A stretch of DNA of 64,000 nucleotides from Apiosordaria backusii (GCA_030549205.1 JAUKTV010000009.1:124001-188000), one strand, 5' to 3'. Positions 23,887 to 34,470 are shown, numbered from the stretch's first letter. Notes: a model not told the origin generated them from the sequence alone. Numbers and translations are program-made.

Positions 23887-24563
23887 TCACAGTGTCGGTA
23901 CCGGCACCGGTGTCGTCGTCGGCGTCTCCCCGGGAACAAACTTTGGCCCCCCCGAAATCCTCGTCCCTTTCACCGTGAAGTTCTTGGGACCCTGATACAG
24001 CTGACGAGGGTACTGCTCCCCAACCATGGGCATGTCCTCCCGCTTCAGCTTGTGCACCCCCATCATCCTCGTCTCATTGTTGATAATGCGGTAAAACAAG
24101 ACCTCGGCGTTCAACGGGGTCTTGACCGTCTTGTTGGGCCAGTACTCTTGCTCCACGTTGAAATCCAACGACCAAAAGACGTCGTAGGGGGTGGGGGCCG
24201 AGTCGTAGTTGCGGTTGCACCAGAGGGGAGGGACCTCGGCGATGGACTCGGAGATGGTGGTGCCGACTATGTGGCAGTAGACGGTGAGGTTTTGGGTTTC
24301 GACGGTGGGGTTGGGGGGGAAGGTTACGTTGAAGTTGACGCTGGGGGGGGGGAAGTTAGTGATGGGGGTGGGATGGGGGGAAAGGGGAAGGGGACATACT
24401 AGAAGCGGTGGCTGAGGATCACGCCGCCGGCTTGGAAGTTCTCGATGACGAGGTCGGGGATGGGATCGATATGGACTGGGGTGGTGGGAGGGGGCACCTG
24501 GCCTTCACCATTCTGAGGGGTTCTGGCTAGGAGGCCCATGAAGAGGGCGGTTGGGAGACGCAT
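23887..24563 (-). CDS. small secreted glycoprotein of unknown function
   Basis: Exons 24563-24400 and 24340-23887 (59-nt intron; GTATGT donor, pyrimidine-rich tract, CAG) give 205 residues. The N-terminus MRLPTALFMGLLA is a short hydrophobic stretch consistent with a weak signal peptide. The mature part contains five N-glycosylation sequons (NVT, NLT, NKT, NET, NFT), a pair of Cys in VYCHIVG and LWCNRN that could form one disulphide, and a Thr/Pro-rich end (GETPTTTPVPVPTL) that could be O-glycosylated. I do not recognise a family. Its stop codon lies 238 bp from that of the GH131 gene in convergent orientation, so co-regulation is possible but not shown. The splice frame and clean sequence make it a real gene; secretion is inferred. 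Confidence 0.7.
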
Positions 24564-26460
24564 GATTGACAACAGTCGCTTGTTGGGTCAGTGTTGATTG
24601 TCGTTGCTATCCCGGCTGGAGAGAGACCGCTTGATGTATTGGTATCAAGCTGAGAGTGTGAGGGATGAAAATTATCTCCGCCTCTTGCTGCTGGCAGATA
24701 TTTTTATACGGCGACGTATCTGCTCCATATGCTCTCACTCGTGATAACAGACGTCACGAGAAATCCCCGCAAATTCGCTGCTCCGTCTGGAATCATCGAT
24801 CATCGTCGATGCTCCAGACGGCAGAAGGAAAGTGCTCTCAACCTTCCTCATCCCGTCTGCTAACGGTCTCGTGGGCAGGAGAGTTGGAGACCTTGACGTC
24901 ACGCAAGGCTCTGTATTTGCTCCCAAACCACAGCTAAGGTACGGTATCCATTTATTGGAAGGTGTGATACACAATGGCCCCGGTTGTAATCTCCGTTCTT
25001 TGTTGACAGCGGTTTCAGGGGTTCAGTTGAGAGCCACGAGAGGTTTTGACATGGGGCTGAGCAATCACACAGAGAATATCTGAGGTTGCTCAGGAGCATC
25101 TTTTGCCAATATTTACTTATTTTTGGATCTTAAATCTCTATTCACCTGTCTATCTTCAGCTCATGATGCTCTCCACATGTGAATGATAAGTGAGTGAGAA
25201 GCGCTTGAGGGGCAATGAGCGGTGTACCGTGACACACCGAGAGCTTCCCGGATCCGAGAATGCAAGATGATATGTGTCAGTAGGTAGATGTAAGCTGTTG
25301 ATATTCCCAAAACAGCAACTTTTCATTTGTATAAGTATATAACCAGAGCTATTACCGCCAATATTGGCTTCCCTGTCCAATTGGGTAATAGTTGGGCGGT
25401 GAGATAGTGAGGGGGTGTCCGAGGTGGAATGTCATGGAGGGGCTGAGAGGGGTGGAGGGGAAACTTGGGCAGAAATCTCGATGTGCACCGACATTGATGC
25501 CGTGTCCATGCCAGGAGCTGCTGTTTGACTCTGCTGAGTGGTCCAGCGCCGCCCTCGAGCTGCAGTAGCCCAGAGGGGTGTCTGCTGCCCCACCGCCAAC
25601 TCAGCAGCAACTTCCCTGCGATGCCCGGTGGCCCGGTGGAAACAGCAAACCCGATGCACTCGAAATCGGGTAGAAAACCTGCTCTTTCCCGCCTTTGAGT
25701 TTCGGATTTTCCTCTCCTTCCTTCCACAAACCCTTCAACCAGGCGGTCAACTGTCTGTTTGGATTGAAGGAGTCTTTTTGGCCGGTTTCCCCGGCTTCGA
25801 GGTCGGCAACTTCGCCGAGTGGAATCCCCCACCAACACTGGTCCGATTCGGCCCCGGCACGGCTCCAATTAGCGGGCAGTGACCAGGGGTTCCGTTTCGT
25901 TTCCAGGCTCATTTCGGTAGGGCCTCAGCGTCCGGCGATTTGACCCCTGGAAACGACCAGACGACAAAAAGTTCAATCCCGTTGCCTGACGACGAATTTG
26001 CAACTCGCAACACCATCACGACTTACGACATACCGCAACGCTGTCCCAATCTTTGGCATTACGTGTCGAACGATTCAGCCGTTCTTTCGGGGCAACCCAA
26101 GGTACGTAAGACTCCATTCCCATTACAAAAGGGACCCCACATGAAAGGGATTTGCGCCCCTTTCCCGTCCGCCTGGGGCGTTCTTAGTGGCCCAACTTAT
26201 TTTTACTCGTCCCCAAGCACAGCAATTGACTTTACGCGTTCTTGCCAGATCTCTCAATCTTGCAGCCTAGCAGCGTCGTCAAGACACCACGTCTGCCATT
26301 TTTTTGGTCGTCGCCGGTCTGCCCTGGTCGCACGCCGTCTCTTGTCGCACCTAAAAGGCTTGTGCTTGACAGCGATTAGTCGCATTTCACCCTTCAACCC
26401 CCGGCATCCAACAACTACCTATTTTTTCGCCACGCTTGCAAAGCCACCAACACCGACAAC
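24564..26460. promoter_or_regulatory. divergent intergenic region with PRA1 5' UTR intron
   Basis: About 1.9 kb between outward-facing genes. A strong donor (AAG|GTACGT) at 26101/26102 without any ATG in the preceding exon sequence suggests a noncoding first exon of the PRA1 gene and a 5' UTR intron ending at one of the CAG sites near 26267. Nothing else is recognised. Confidence 0.45.
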
Positions 26461-26991
26461 ATGTCACGAATTCAGATCCCGATAGACATTCTGACCTCGC
26501 GCTTCAACATGGGGGAGCGCTTCACCAGCTTGCGCGCCAACACCATTGGCAACCGGTTTGCCAACCTCAAGCCCATCTCCGAGTTCCTCGATGTCAAGCG
26601 CGTGAACAAGCCCCAGAACTTTGCCGAGATGCAATCGCGTGTTAACTACAACCTGGGCCACTTCTCGAGCAACTATGCCGTCGTCTTCTTGATGCTCTGC
26701 GTCTACGGCCTCCTTACCAGCCCCTGGTTGCTGTTCGATATCATCTTCGTCACAGTGGGCATGTACATCATCGGCAAGCTCGATGGTCAAGATCTCGAAT
26801 TTGGCCAGCAGCGCTTCTCGACTGTGCAACTTTACACCGGCCTCTGGGTCATTGCCATCCCAATCGCATTGATTTCTGGCGTCTTCAGCGTCATGATGTG
26901 GTTGATTGGTGCTAGCGGTGTGGTCATTCTCGGCCACGCCGCACTTTTGGATAAGCCTATCGATGAGGCTTTTTCCGGGGAGGCGGTCTAG
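26461..26991 (+). CDS. PRA1 family protein (prenylated Rab acceptor, Yip3-like)
   Basis: A single exon of 176 residues. The sequence RVNYNLGHFSSNYAVVFLML, followed by two pairs of hydrophobic segments (LCVYGLLTSPWLLFDIIFVTV and YTGLWVIAIPIALISGVF/MMWLIGASGVVILGHA), is the PRA1 domain. PRA1/Yip3 proteins are ER/Golgi membrane proteins that bind prenylated Rab GTPases and help to deliver or release them from GDI. The C-terminal LDKPIDEAFSGEAV ends as expected for the fungal family, so the protein is complete. The start MSRIQIPIDILTSRF is also the family norm. A second open frame begins within the last 25 bp of this gene and continues for 1.2 kb. Confidence 0.92.
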   Translation: MSRIQIPIDILTSRFNMGERFTSLRANTIGNRFANLKPISEFLDVKRVNKPQNFAEMQSRVNYNLGHFSSNYAVVFLMLCVYGLLTSPWLLFDIIFVTVGMYIIGKLDGQDLEFGQQRFSTVQLYTGLWVIAIPIALISGVFSVMMWLIGASGVVILGHAALLDKPIDEAFSGEAV

Positions 26992-28181
26992 GTGGTCGGC
27001 CGCGAGCTCCCAAATCTGCGCCCCAATGGGGAAGACCATCCAGGCGCGAGCGGAGGAATTATGAGGCGCGCCAGGGGGGGGATGAAAGCTGGTGGGGAGA
27101 TGGCCAGCGTGTGGAGGAAGTGAGCGATGAATTTGATTCTGGCGTTGGGCTGGCCTCGACGAACGCGTTGGTCCGACGGGGTACGGGCGGAAGCTTTGGT
27201 GCAGGGATCAGCATTAGTGCTCGGGAAGACGGAGACGAAACGACAGATGACTCGGAAGACGGAACGGATGATGACTACGACGATGACATTCCTAGGCTGA
27301 GCCCGGCAGAGGAGGCTCTTGCGGATGCCGCCATGGCACGGGTAGCGCGTGCACAAGCAAGGGGCAAGACAAATGTGAAGCTGGGCAAGGAGGAGCTGGC
27401 CGCTTATCAGAAGAAGCTGGCGCTCATGGAGTACCAAAAGCAGAGGCCACAGCGGAGAGAGCGTGTTGCAGTTCCTATCACTGCACTTGGACCTGCTTCT
27501 CGCAGCACCAAGCGACTGGTGTCAGGAGGCAGCACACCCCCTTCGACGTCTTCGCTCGATCCGAGCTCAGAAAGGGACCCAGGGCCACCGCCAATGGGCT
27601 ACTTTCCTCCCTCATCTTCGCGCTCGCTTCCTCGTTCTGGTTCTAGTTCCTCCAGGACACCGAGCCAGACGAGAGTGGACAGAGACAGGGACCTGTCCCC
27701 CTTCACGTATTCTTACATTCGAAAAGGGGATCCTGAGGTTCGCTCGACTGCTCGACAACTGTCTGATTCTTCCGACTATCAGAGTTTGTCTAGGGGTCCT
27801 CAACCCCGGAGTGACTCTTCAGATCCTTTCCAGTACATGACGGGTGACAAGCAGCTGTCGCCTCATTCAGGAGCCTCGGCTTCATCGCGGACACTCCATC
27901 TTGATCCTGTAGCAGGGGCCCCCTACTATGGATCTTCGACGGTTGTTCGGCGACGGACCGGTGGTCACGAAGACAGCGGCAGTGGCAGCGAGGATGCTTT
28001 TGACCCTGCGCGTCCAGCCAGGGTCAACAGTTCCGGCAGTGCCCGTCCGGACTCGAAGGGTGATGACAAGTCGTCTCCTCCGGCCAAAAAGTTATCTTCT
28101 AGTTCGGCAGCACCAACTCGCAAGAAGTCGGTTGCCACCCGAACCAGCATCTTGGGTACCACCAGGAGGAAGGCCAAATGA
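26992..28181 (+). CDS. Ser-rich acidic/basic protein; 5' exon not found
   Basis: An open frame extends from just after a stop at 26964-26966, past the PRA1 stop codon, to TAA/TGA at 28179-28181, but its first in-frame ATG is only at 27333. The part before that ATG already looks coding (APQWGRPSRRERRNYEARQG; acidic DETTDDSEDGTDDDYDDD; DIPRLSPAEEALADAAMARV), so an upstream exon is needed. The remainder has a helical Lys/Gln-rich segment (KLGKEELAAYQKKLALMEYQ) and a long Ser/Arg-rich tail ending RKKSVATRTSILGTTRRKAK. No domain is recognised. One possible arrangement is splicing from the PRA1 coding sequence: donor at 26918 and acceptor at 26991 would join the two frames by a 74-nt intron. Start coordinate is therefore provisional. 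Confidence 0.6.
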
Positions 28182-28542
28182 TGAGTCAATGTGTGTGTTC
28201 TGTTTTCTCTCTCTCTGGGCAAGTTTTACGTGGCGGTCGGAGTCTATTACCATCCTGGAACAACAGTGGATAAGGAAAAGAGGTCAGCTGGGATAACTAT
28301 AGACATATGGGTTTTTAATAAATGATTTATCTGATCTTTTTGTTCTTTGATCGCCAACTCTGTGCTTGTTATGTCCAACTTGCGGAATATATAAACTACC
28401 AGGTATACTAAATCCATTAAACGCCCGTCTCATCCTTCCAGCATGAATAACACCCCTTTCATATTTTCCATTTCCCATCATCAACATCATCCCTCATCAT
28501 CGTCGTTGACCACATCAGTCATCAATGAGCCGCCCCCCTCTT
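28182..28542. other. convergent 3' flanks
   Basis: 360 bp between two convergent stop codons, AT-richer than the genes, with ATCATCATC-type runs around 28480-28503. It should hold both polyadenylation regions. Nothing else is seen. Confidence 0.4.
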
Positions 28543-29562
28543 TCAAGAAAAGAACTTTGTAACCCCCTTTATCATCCCATCTCCCCACCCACCATGACCC
28601 GACCCTGGGCCCCCAAACTCCTTAGTGAAACTCTCAGTTTTTCTCTCCCACGAGCTCCCATCATAGCCCCTCGCTGACCTCTCCACCGTTGACCTGGCCA
28701 TCTTCACCGCGCCAGCTGCACCCCCCACCCCACCGGCGAGCTTGACTGCTTCCCCAACAAGTCCTACGCTGTCTCCTGACGCGGCCTTCCCTGCTACGCC
28801 GATCATTCGTTCGATGAACTTGGGTAAGCGAATCCCGACTTTGGCGAGCAAAGCGGTCAGGAAGCCGCCGGTGACGAGGGGCATGATGACCAGCATGAAG
28901 ACTTTCAAGGGGTGGCGCTTGGCGAGGTTGACGAGGTCGCGGAGGAGGCGGCGGACTTTTTTGTAGAGCTTTTGGAGGAAGTTGGGGCGGGAGGAGCGCT
29001 TGTAGTAGGAGGGGGCTGGGGAGGAGCGGCCGCCTGGGTGGGTGGGTGGGTGTGTTAGCAAAAAGGGGGAGTTAAAGGGGGGGATGTGTGAAGGGTACAT
29101 ACCAAACCCAGCGAAAAAGGAGGATCTGCTTGCGTTCCCGCCGGCGAGGTTGAAGAGGGCTCTGCTTGCGTTGGACTGGGAGAAGAAGGATCTGGCGTCG
29201 TCGTCGCCGTGGTCGACGGGTACACTGCCGCGGTGGCGGGAGCGGGAACGGGAGCGGTTCCTACGGGAAGAGGGTTTGTAGTCGCCGTAGACGAGGTCGT
29301 CGTCGTCTGAGGAGGGGGAGGTGAAGAAGGAGGTTATGCCGCCTATGACGGAACCGCCGCCGTCGGCGGCGGCGGCATGTTTCTTGGAGGATCGGTGGCG
29401 CGAGCGGGAACGATCGCGGTATTCACCACGGGGGGAATAGCGGTCTTTGGAGCGGGAGCGGTGGTGTTTACGGCTGGAGCGGTGGGAGCGGTGGCGCTTG
29501 CTGGCTGAGTGGGTGGTTCGAGTGGAGGAGATGGCGGAGGCGGCGTCGTCTAGGAGGCCCAT
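28543..29562 (-). CDS. RS-rich protein with one membrane segment, unknown function
   Basis: Exons 29562-29103 and 29033-28543 give 316 residues. The start is ATG at 29562 (MGLLDDAASAISSTRTTHSA). Residues 20-75 are full of Arg, Ser, His and Lys (HRSHRSSRKHHRSRSKDRYS). A second RS patch (RRNRSRSRSRHR) follows an acidic SSDDDDLVYGD. The C-terminal half has a basic helix (LQKLYKKVRRLLRDLVNLAK), a hydrophobic segment (FMLVIMPLVTGGFLTALLAK) and a Gly/Ala-rich amphipathic region. The intron (69 nt, GTATGT, CAG) is a multiple of three and contains no stop, so an unspliced message would simply add 23 residues. The combination suggests a membrane-anchored protein with an RS-like cytosolic or nucleoplasmic tail. 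I do not recognise a family. Confidence 0.7.
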   Translation of the reverse strand: MGLLDDAASAISSTRTTHSASKRHRSHRSSRKHHRSRSKDRYSPRGEYRDRSRSRHRSSKKHAAAADGGGSVIGGITSFFTSPSSDDDDLVYGDYKPSSRRNRSRSRSRHRGSVPVDHGDDDARSFFSQSNASRALFNLAGGNASRSSFFAGFGMYPSHIPPFNSPFLLTHPPTHPGGRSSPAPSYYKRSSRPNFLQKLYKKVRRLLRDLVNLAKRHPLKVFMLVIMPLVTGGFLTALLAKVGIRLPKFIERMIGVAGKAASGDSVGLVGEAVKLAGGVGGAAGAVKMARSTVERSARGYDGSSWERKTESFTKEFGGPGSGHGGWGDGMIKGVTKFFS

Positions 29563-30362
29563 TTTGACGATGGGTACGAGTGGAAAGGTGGAGGTTTGGC
29601 TGTTCAAGTTGGTGCAAAAATGGTCCCCAGAGCTTGGAGTTGAGATAGTACCAGGGTCGCGCGGTGTAAGGTAGGTAGGGCTGATCAAGGTCCCCTTGAA
29701 AACTGGAGCTATCACCAAGAATGGAGAATGCAGGTACAACAAGTTGCGTCAACCAAGACTAAAAAGATGCACGACACTTTGCAATTGACGGCGAAACACA
29801 CACGCATAGATTTCAATGGGGATCCAGAAAATGGAAACAAGAGGGGAGATTCACCGCTTCGCCTCCCCGCGAACTCTGAGATCGAAATTCATGAGGCTGG
29901 GAGGGCTGGACACAGCAGCGCGGCCAGCAAGGCCAGCAAAGCTAAGCAGGGGACAAATCAACGAGCTGTGATCCCTGCTCGGGAGGTTCAAGGGGTTGAT
30001 TGGATGGGGCGAGCGGAGCCCTGGCTGAAACGACTCTTGGTGTCGCAGGGGTTTGGGTGTAAGTGACCCTAACCCTGGCTTGATCATGGGGTCTTCATGA
30101 AGCATGTCTTCAATGAGAAAGAGACTTGGATAACCAGAGTATTCTGTAACAATGAGAGGCAAAGTCATTAATAAACTCCAATCTGAGACATTTGAGAAAG
30201 AGGAAAGTTTATTAGTCCTCGGCCTGGGCCAAAAGTGAGATGGGTTTGATTGTCTTGAAAGGCTTCGAGGACAAAAAAAGGCAATGCGGTCTATTGATAT
30301 TCCGTTGTCTATCCATTACGTTTCCCTAGCCCTTGTTTCTACTTCATTATCATGTTGAGACC
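29563..30362. other. intergenic
   Basis: 800 bp upstream of the RS-rich gene and downstream of the MFS gene. It probably contains the promoter of the former; no coding frame or repeat is recognised. Confidence 0.4.
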
Positions 30363-31931
30363 TCAGTCCAGGAGCCTTTGAGTCTCTTCCTCGTTTCTCG
30401 CCTCCCTCTCCTTCTTCAACTGCTCATAATCAGGCAGTCGAAAGCTCAAGACTGTGAATCCAAACGCAATTGCCACCATCAACACCCAAATCGAATACCC
30501 ATCCAACAGCCACTGTGCTTTCACACTCAGAGCAAACAAGCTGGCAAACGTCGCTGGAGAAAACGACCTCATGCCGCTGACCACCGCCTGTGAAATCGAC
30601 GTCAACGTCCCCAGCGTCCTCGTACTAGGCGCAACGTCGCTGACCGCAAGCTGAATAGCCGTAAACGACATGCTGACACCGCTTCCCAAGCAGAAAAACA
30701 CCGGCGCCAGCACCCAAAACGTCGTCACCAACGCCGGATTCCCCGTCCTCAACAACATACTGAACACGGGCCCCAGCGCAAAGAAGAACGGATACGCCTT
30801 CGCACAAACCCTCATCACCCCATTCGTCCCAATCCTCGCCTGCAACGGCGGGAAAATCGCCAACATCCAAACCGCCTGACTCAATCCCGTAAGTCCCATC
30901 AGCCACGAAATCTGCACCGGCGAGAACCCAAACCCTCCCAGCTCCACCTTTGTAAACCAAAACACCGGCAAAATCGCCGTGTAAGAATACGCCAGCAGCA
31001 TAATCCACCCATTCACCACCAGCACAATCAACACCCCCGGGCTCTTGATCAGCTCCCAAACCGTCATCCTCTCCACCTGCTTATCCTCCCCCTTCCTATC
31101 CAATGTCTCCTCCACCCACACGCCCACAACCCCCGCACAAACCAGCCCCATCCCCCCAATCACCAAGCTAGCCAAAACATACGGGTACTCCTCCAACCAC
31201 TTCCGCCCCTTAAACAACCCCGGATACTGCCTCACTGGCTCCGCCAGCGCACCCCCCAGCAGCGGCCCAATCGATATCCCCAGGTTATTTGCAATCGAAA
31301 ACCAGCTAAACGCCTTGGCCTGGTTCTTGCTCCTCTGCCCGCACTGCTCGGAAATCATCGTCCTGATCGTCACCACGTTCCCCGCAAACACCCCCGCCGC
31401 GCACCTGTACACAATCATCTCCGTGATTGTCTTTGCCGTGCCAAACAACATCGTCGCGAGGGAGACTCCCACTATGGAGGCGACGAGGACTGGCTTGCGG
31501 CCGACGCGGTCGGATGCTTTGCCCCAGAAGATCATGACGAACATTTGCGTGAGGGAGAAAAGGGACTCGATGAGGCCAGAGTAGAACCCCACGTCGGTGT
31601 CGGGGAGGTTGCCGTTTTCTTGGGCCATCTTGTTGATGTAGGGGAAGATGGAGAAGAAGGCTATGGGCTCGAGGAGGCGGGCGAGGCAGAGGAGGAGGAT
31701 TTGCTTGGTGGGGAAGGGGGCTTCTTCTTGGGGGGGTTCATCTTGTGGGAGGACGGGGTTGGTGGCTGGGGGGAGGGCGGTGGGATAGGTTGCGTCGCCT
31801 CCTGTTGCTGGGAGGAGGAGGGGGGTTTGCTCTGTTGGTGGGATGGTGGGTTTGATAGGTGGTGATGGTGACGGTGAGGGTGATGACCGTGAAGAGCCCG
31901 AGGAGTAGGCGGAGGTGGGTAAGCTCCTCAT
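30363..31931 (-). CDS. major facilitator superfamily transporter (ZIF1/YCR023C-like drug:H+ group)
   Basis: A single exon of 522 residues with about twelve hydrophobic segments. The cytosolic N-terminus is Ser/Pro-rich (SSRSSPSPSPSPPIKP, then TEQTPLLLP, a dileucine-type motif often seen in vacuolar membrane proteins). The first loop has MFS motif A as GKASDRVGRKPVL after transmembrane segment 2, and the segment 4-5 region reads VYRCAAGVFAGNVVTIRTMI followed by NNLGISIGPLLGGALAEP, the antiporter-type motif C. The subgroup assignment rests on these motifs and the pattern FPYINKMAQ near segment 1, as in ZIF-like/TetA-like transporters; it could export drugs, siderophores or metal chelates. Substrate is unknown. 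The stop is TGA at 30363-30365 and the last residues are charged (KKEREARNEEETQRLLD). No introns are needed. Confidence 0.9.
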   Translation of the reverse strand: MRSLPTSAYSSGSSRSSPSPSPSPPIKPTIPPTEQTPLLLPATGGDATYPTALPPATNPVLPQDEPPQEEAPFPTKQILLLCLARLLEPIAFFSIFPYINKMAQENGNLPDTDVGFYSGLIESLFSLTQMFVMIFWGKASDRVGRKPVLVASIVGVSLATMLFGTAKTITEMIVYRCAAGVFAGNVVTIRTMISEQCGQRSKNQAKAFSWFSIANNLGISIGPLLGGALAEPVRQYPGLFKGRKWLEEYPYVLASLVIGGMGLVCAGVVGVWVEETLDRKGEDKQVERMTVWELIKSPGVLIVLVVNGWIMLLAYSYTAILPVFWFTKVELGGFGFSPVQISWLMGLTGLSQAVWMLAIFPPLQARIGTNGVMRVCAKAYPFFFALGPVFSMLLRTGNPALVTTFWVLAPVFFCLGSGVSMSFTAIQLAVSDVAPSTRTLGTLTSISQAVVSGMRSFSPATFASLFALSVKAQWLLDGYSIWVLMVAIAFGFTVLSFRLPDYEQLKKEREARNEEETQRLLD

Positions 31932-33168
31932 TTTGGCGGTGTGTGTTGCTGGTCGTGATTGCCGTGATGATTATTGTCGTTCTCGTCGTAAGGGTGTATG
32001 AAGTAGTAAAAAGGTCGAAAGTGTAGAAGAGTCGCTCTATATACGAAAGTCCAGGCAGCTCATTGTCCTTTTGTGTATCTTGTTACTGGCCGGTGGCTCT
32101 TAAGTTTGGACGTTTTGTTCCATGTAGTATGGCGTGATGTGTATAACTGAGCCCGATAACTTGAGTCCCGTGGTTTTTATAAACAACGCGTGTGAAATAA
32201 TAGCGCTCCCCCCAACCTCGGCTTCGGGTTCGAAACCGATGAGTAGCAGAGATGAATTGAGATGTCGTGAAATGATGTTCAACATGAAAGAGCGATGGAG
32301 AAGAGAGAACTGACCAATCCGGCCCCCTGAAATCTTACCTTCTCATAATTGGTGGACTCGACCTAAAAGCGGGTCATTTCTCACCTTCCCTCGAAAAGCT
32401 CACATTTGTTTTCACAAGAACTCCCATCTCACCCCCCACCGGCATTCGGATCCGGACCTACCTCAATGGCATTATCACCTCATCATTTTTTGTATCACTG
32501 AAAATCGTATCCCTTAAGGAGATAGTTCAAAATGTATGCCAAGCACCTACCGCGCATCTTACAGTCGTCCCTGCGCAAAAAACAACCCGGCCGGAAGATC
32601 GAAAAAGGCGAATAGCGAGTTTCCCAATCTGGAAGGCAGTACAAGTACCAGAAAGTCCAGAAGAACTAAAATGCCACGATGAAGCCCAACGTAACCTTCC
32701 AAATGAACCTGTGTGTCCTTGGGTGTGAGCGCCTTTCTGGTTCGTTCCATCTGACAATTTTGGTTGGTAATTTCTCCGGGAGGTACTGTGTCACAAACGC
32801 TTGCCCGGAGATATTTGTCTCGTGGTGAGTCAGGAGGTGAACTAAAACAAACACATCACAGAAAAGACTGAGAGCGAGGAGCTGAGAGCAAAGTATATAT
32901 ATATGCTTATTAACAACCATGTAGATACCGTGTAAACCAGGTAGTTCGCAACTAAAGAGCGAGGGTATAAATGTATGCTTGCCGTACCATTTGATCCGTC
33001 ACCAAAAGCCGCATCTAAAAACGCCGGTCTGCCGCCCGCCGGTCATGTCATGACCCGCCCCGTTTTGATCTCTCCGTGTTGCCCTTGAAAACAAACAATA
33101 TGTAGTGACAGAACCGCTCATGAACCATTATGAAAGAAAAAAACCCAAAGCCATGCAGGTTCCAGTCA
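31932..33168. other. intergenic, no gene supported
   Basis: 1.2 kb containing the MFS promoter (side of 31931) and the 3' flank of the 2EXR gene. Short frames only; a TATATATAT run lies near 32895. No RNA gene or mobile element is seen. Confidence 0.4.
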
Positions 33169-34470
33169 TTAAGCATACGCTCTTCCGTGTAAGCCTGAGT
33201 TCAGGCCAGAATACCCCCCATTCCTCTGACTTGTATACCTCCACAACAAACTCGCCCCCTTCAACTTCAACCTCTTCGCCAATCCCCTCAAATCGTCCTC
33301 CGCTCCTCGTTTAGCCCCAACCTTCTCCCCCTTTTCCTCCTCGGGGGCCGTACTCTTATCCATAGCCCACATGAACCTCTTTCTGAACCTCCTCCAGTCA
33401 TCATTTGTCGGTCTTGGATCGCACCATTCCCCCTCCTCTCCAATCTCGCCCAAGTCCCAGTCGTCTTTTTCCTCGTCGATAGGCAACGGGTAGTAAGACA
33501 GCTCGTTGTGGTGAGGGCGGCGGGGTTGGTGGTTGATATTGGCTTCAATGTCGAACTTGAAACGGTAGGCTTGGTGAACTTGTTGGGGACGGTATTGTGT
33601 ATCTGATGACGAGGAAGCAGAAGATGAGAGGGATGAAGATAATGGCGGCAGGGAGGGCAGAGGCAGTGAGTGAGGTGGTGATGGTGAGGGTGCGTTGCTG
33701 CTGTTCGGAGTAGGAAGACGGCTGGATGAAGGCGACAATGTCGACATCGGTGTGCCAATTCCGCTCAATCTATTATTAGCCGGCGCTGGTGATGGATAGC
33801 TACCCATCCCCATTGTTGACCCTTGTAGTTGCGAATGTTGCTGATAGTTTGAAAGGGGCGCCATGCCCCCTGGGTACCGGAAATCAAACTCAAACTGGAA
33901 TTCTTGATGGACGACAAAGACTAGAGTTTGCAATCGAGGGAATTTGGCGAGACTCGTCATCAGCTTGTGCATGTTTGTCTTCGAAACCTTCCAGCTCAAC
34001 ACAGGATGGAAGATTCCTGGGTAGATGCCGTATGACGTGCCGAGGGCTAATCTGTTGATGTTATCCCTCACGAGTGGGATCTGGCTCATAAAATGCAGCG
34101 TCCGGTGTAATCGTTTGACCAGAAGATAAGGCTCGAGAAGCAAAATATCCCGGGAAAGGTCGACATATTTGGTCGTCGGTCCTAAGGTCAGAGGTTTGTA
34201 GTGGTGAAGCACAAAGTATCGGCTCTCGCGGCAGACAGCTGCCAGTGCTGGGGGAGGCTCCGGGTGCACGTTGGCAAACATCAGTCCCTTTTGAGCCGGA
34301 GTTTTCTGTTTGGAGCTGGGCGCATCCATGACCTCGTATACCCGAGATTCTGGCAACGAGTACTCCCATATCATATTCCGGATCTCTGCCGGCAACCGCT
34401 GAAAGTTTTTGAACTCTGTCGGCGTCTGGGCGAACCCTCGCCTGTGGTAATTTTGATCGTAATGCATCAT
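33169..34470 (-). CDS. 2EXR domain protein
   Basis: A single exon of 433 residues; two adjacent ATGs (34470 and 34467) can start it. Near residues 18-46 the sequence FKNFQRLPAEIRNMIWEYSL followed by PESRVYEV is the hallmark of the fungal 2EXR domain (F-box-like family), and further parts fit: PALAAVCRESRYFVLHHY, then KYVDLSRDILLLEP and FPRLQTLVFVVHQEF. A disordered insert rich in Ser, Pro and Asn (about residues 210-300) separates it from a charged C-terminal part (RRFRKRFMWAMDKSTAPEEE; RGLAKRLKLKGASLLWRY). 2EXR proteins are numerous in filamentous fungi and their biochemical role is not established; a function in ubiquitin-ligase adaptors is sometimes assumed from the F-box resemblance. Nothing nearby gives further clues. 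Confidence 0.85.
   Translation of the reverse strand: MMHYDQNYHRRGFAQTPTEFKNFQRLPAEIRNMIWEYSLPESRVYEVMDAPSSKQKTPAQKGLMFANVHPEPPPALAAVCRESRYFVLHHYKPLTLGPTTKYVDLSRDILLLEPYLLVKRLHRTLHFMSQIPLVRDNINRLALGTSYGIYPGIFHPVLSWKVSKTNMHKLMTSLAKFPRLQTLVFVVHQEFQFEFDFRYPGGMAPLSNYQQHSQLQGSTMGMGSYPSPAPANNRLSGIGTPMSTLSPSSSRLPTPNSSNAPSPSPPHSLPLPSLPPLSSSLSSSASSSSDTQYRPQQVHQAYRFKFDIEANINHQPRRPHHNELSYYPLPIDEEKDDWDLGEIGEEGEWCDPRPTNDDWRRFRKRFMWAMDKSTAPEEEKGEKVGAKRGAEDDLRGLAKRLKLKGASLLWRYTSQRNGGYSGLNSGLHGRAYA

Noticed and set aside
29034..29102. Reading the RS-rich gene as one uninterrupted exon
   Set aside because: The stretch has GTATGT and CAG borders and a low-complexity translation (HPPTHPGG), so an intron is more likely.
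32200..32245. GGTTCGAAACC, a B-box-like motif
   Set aside because: There is no A box at a suitable distance and no T-run; the motif sits in a short self-complementary sequence.
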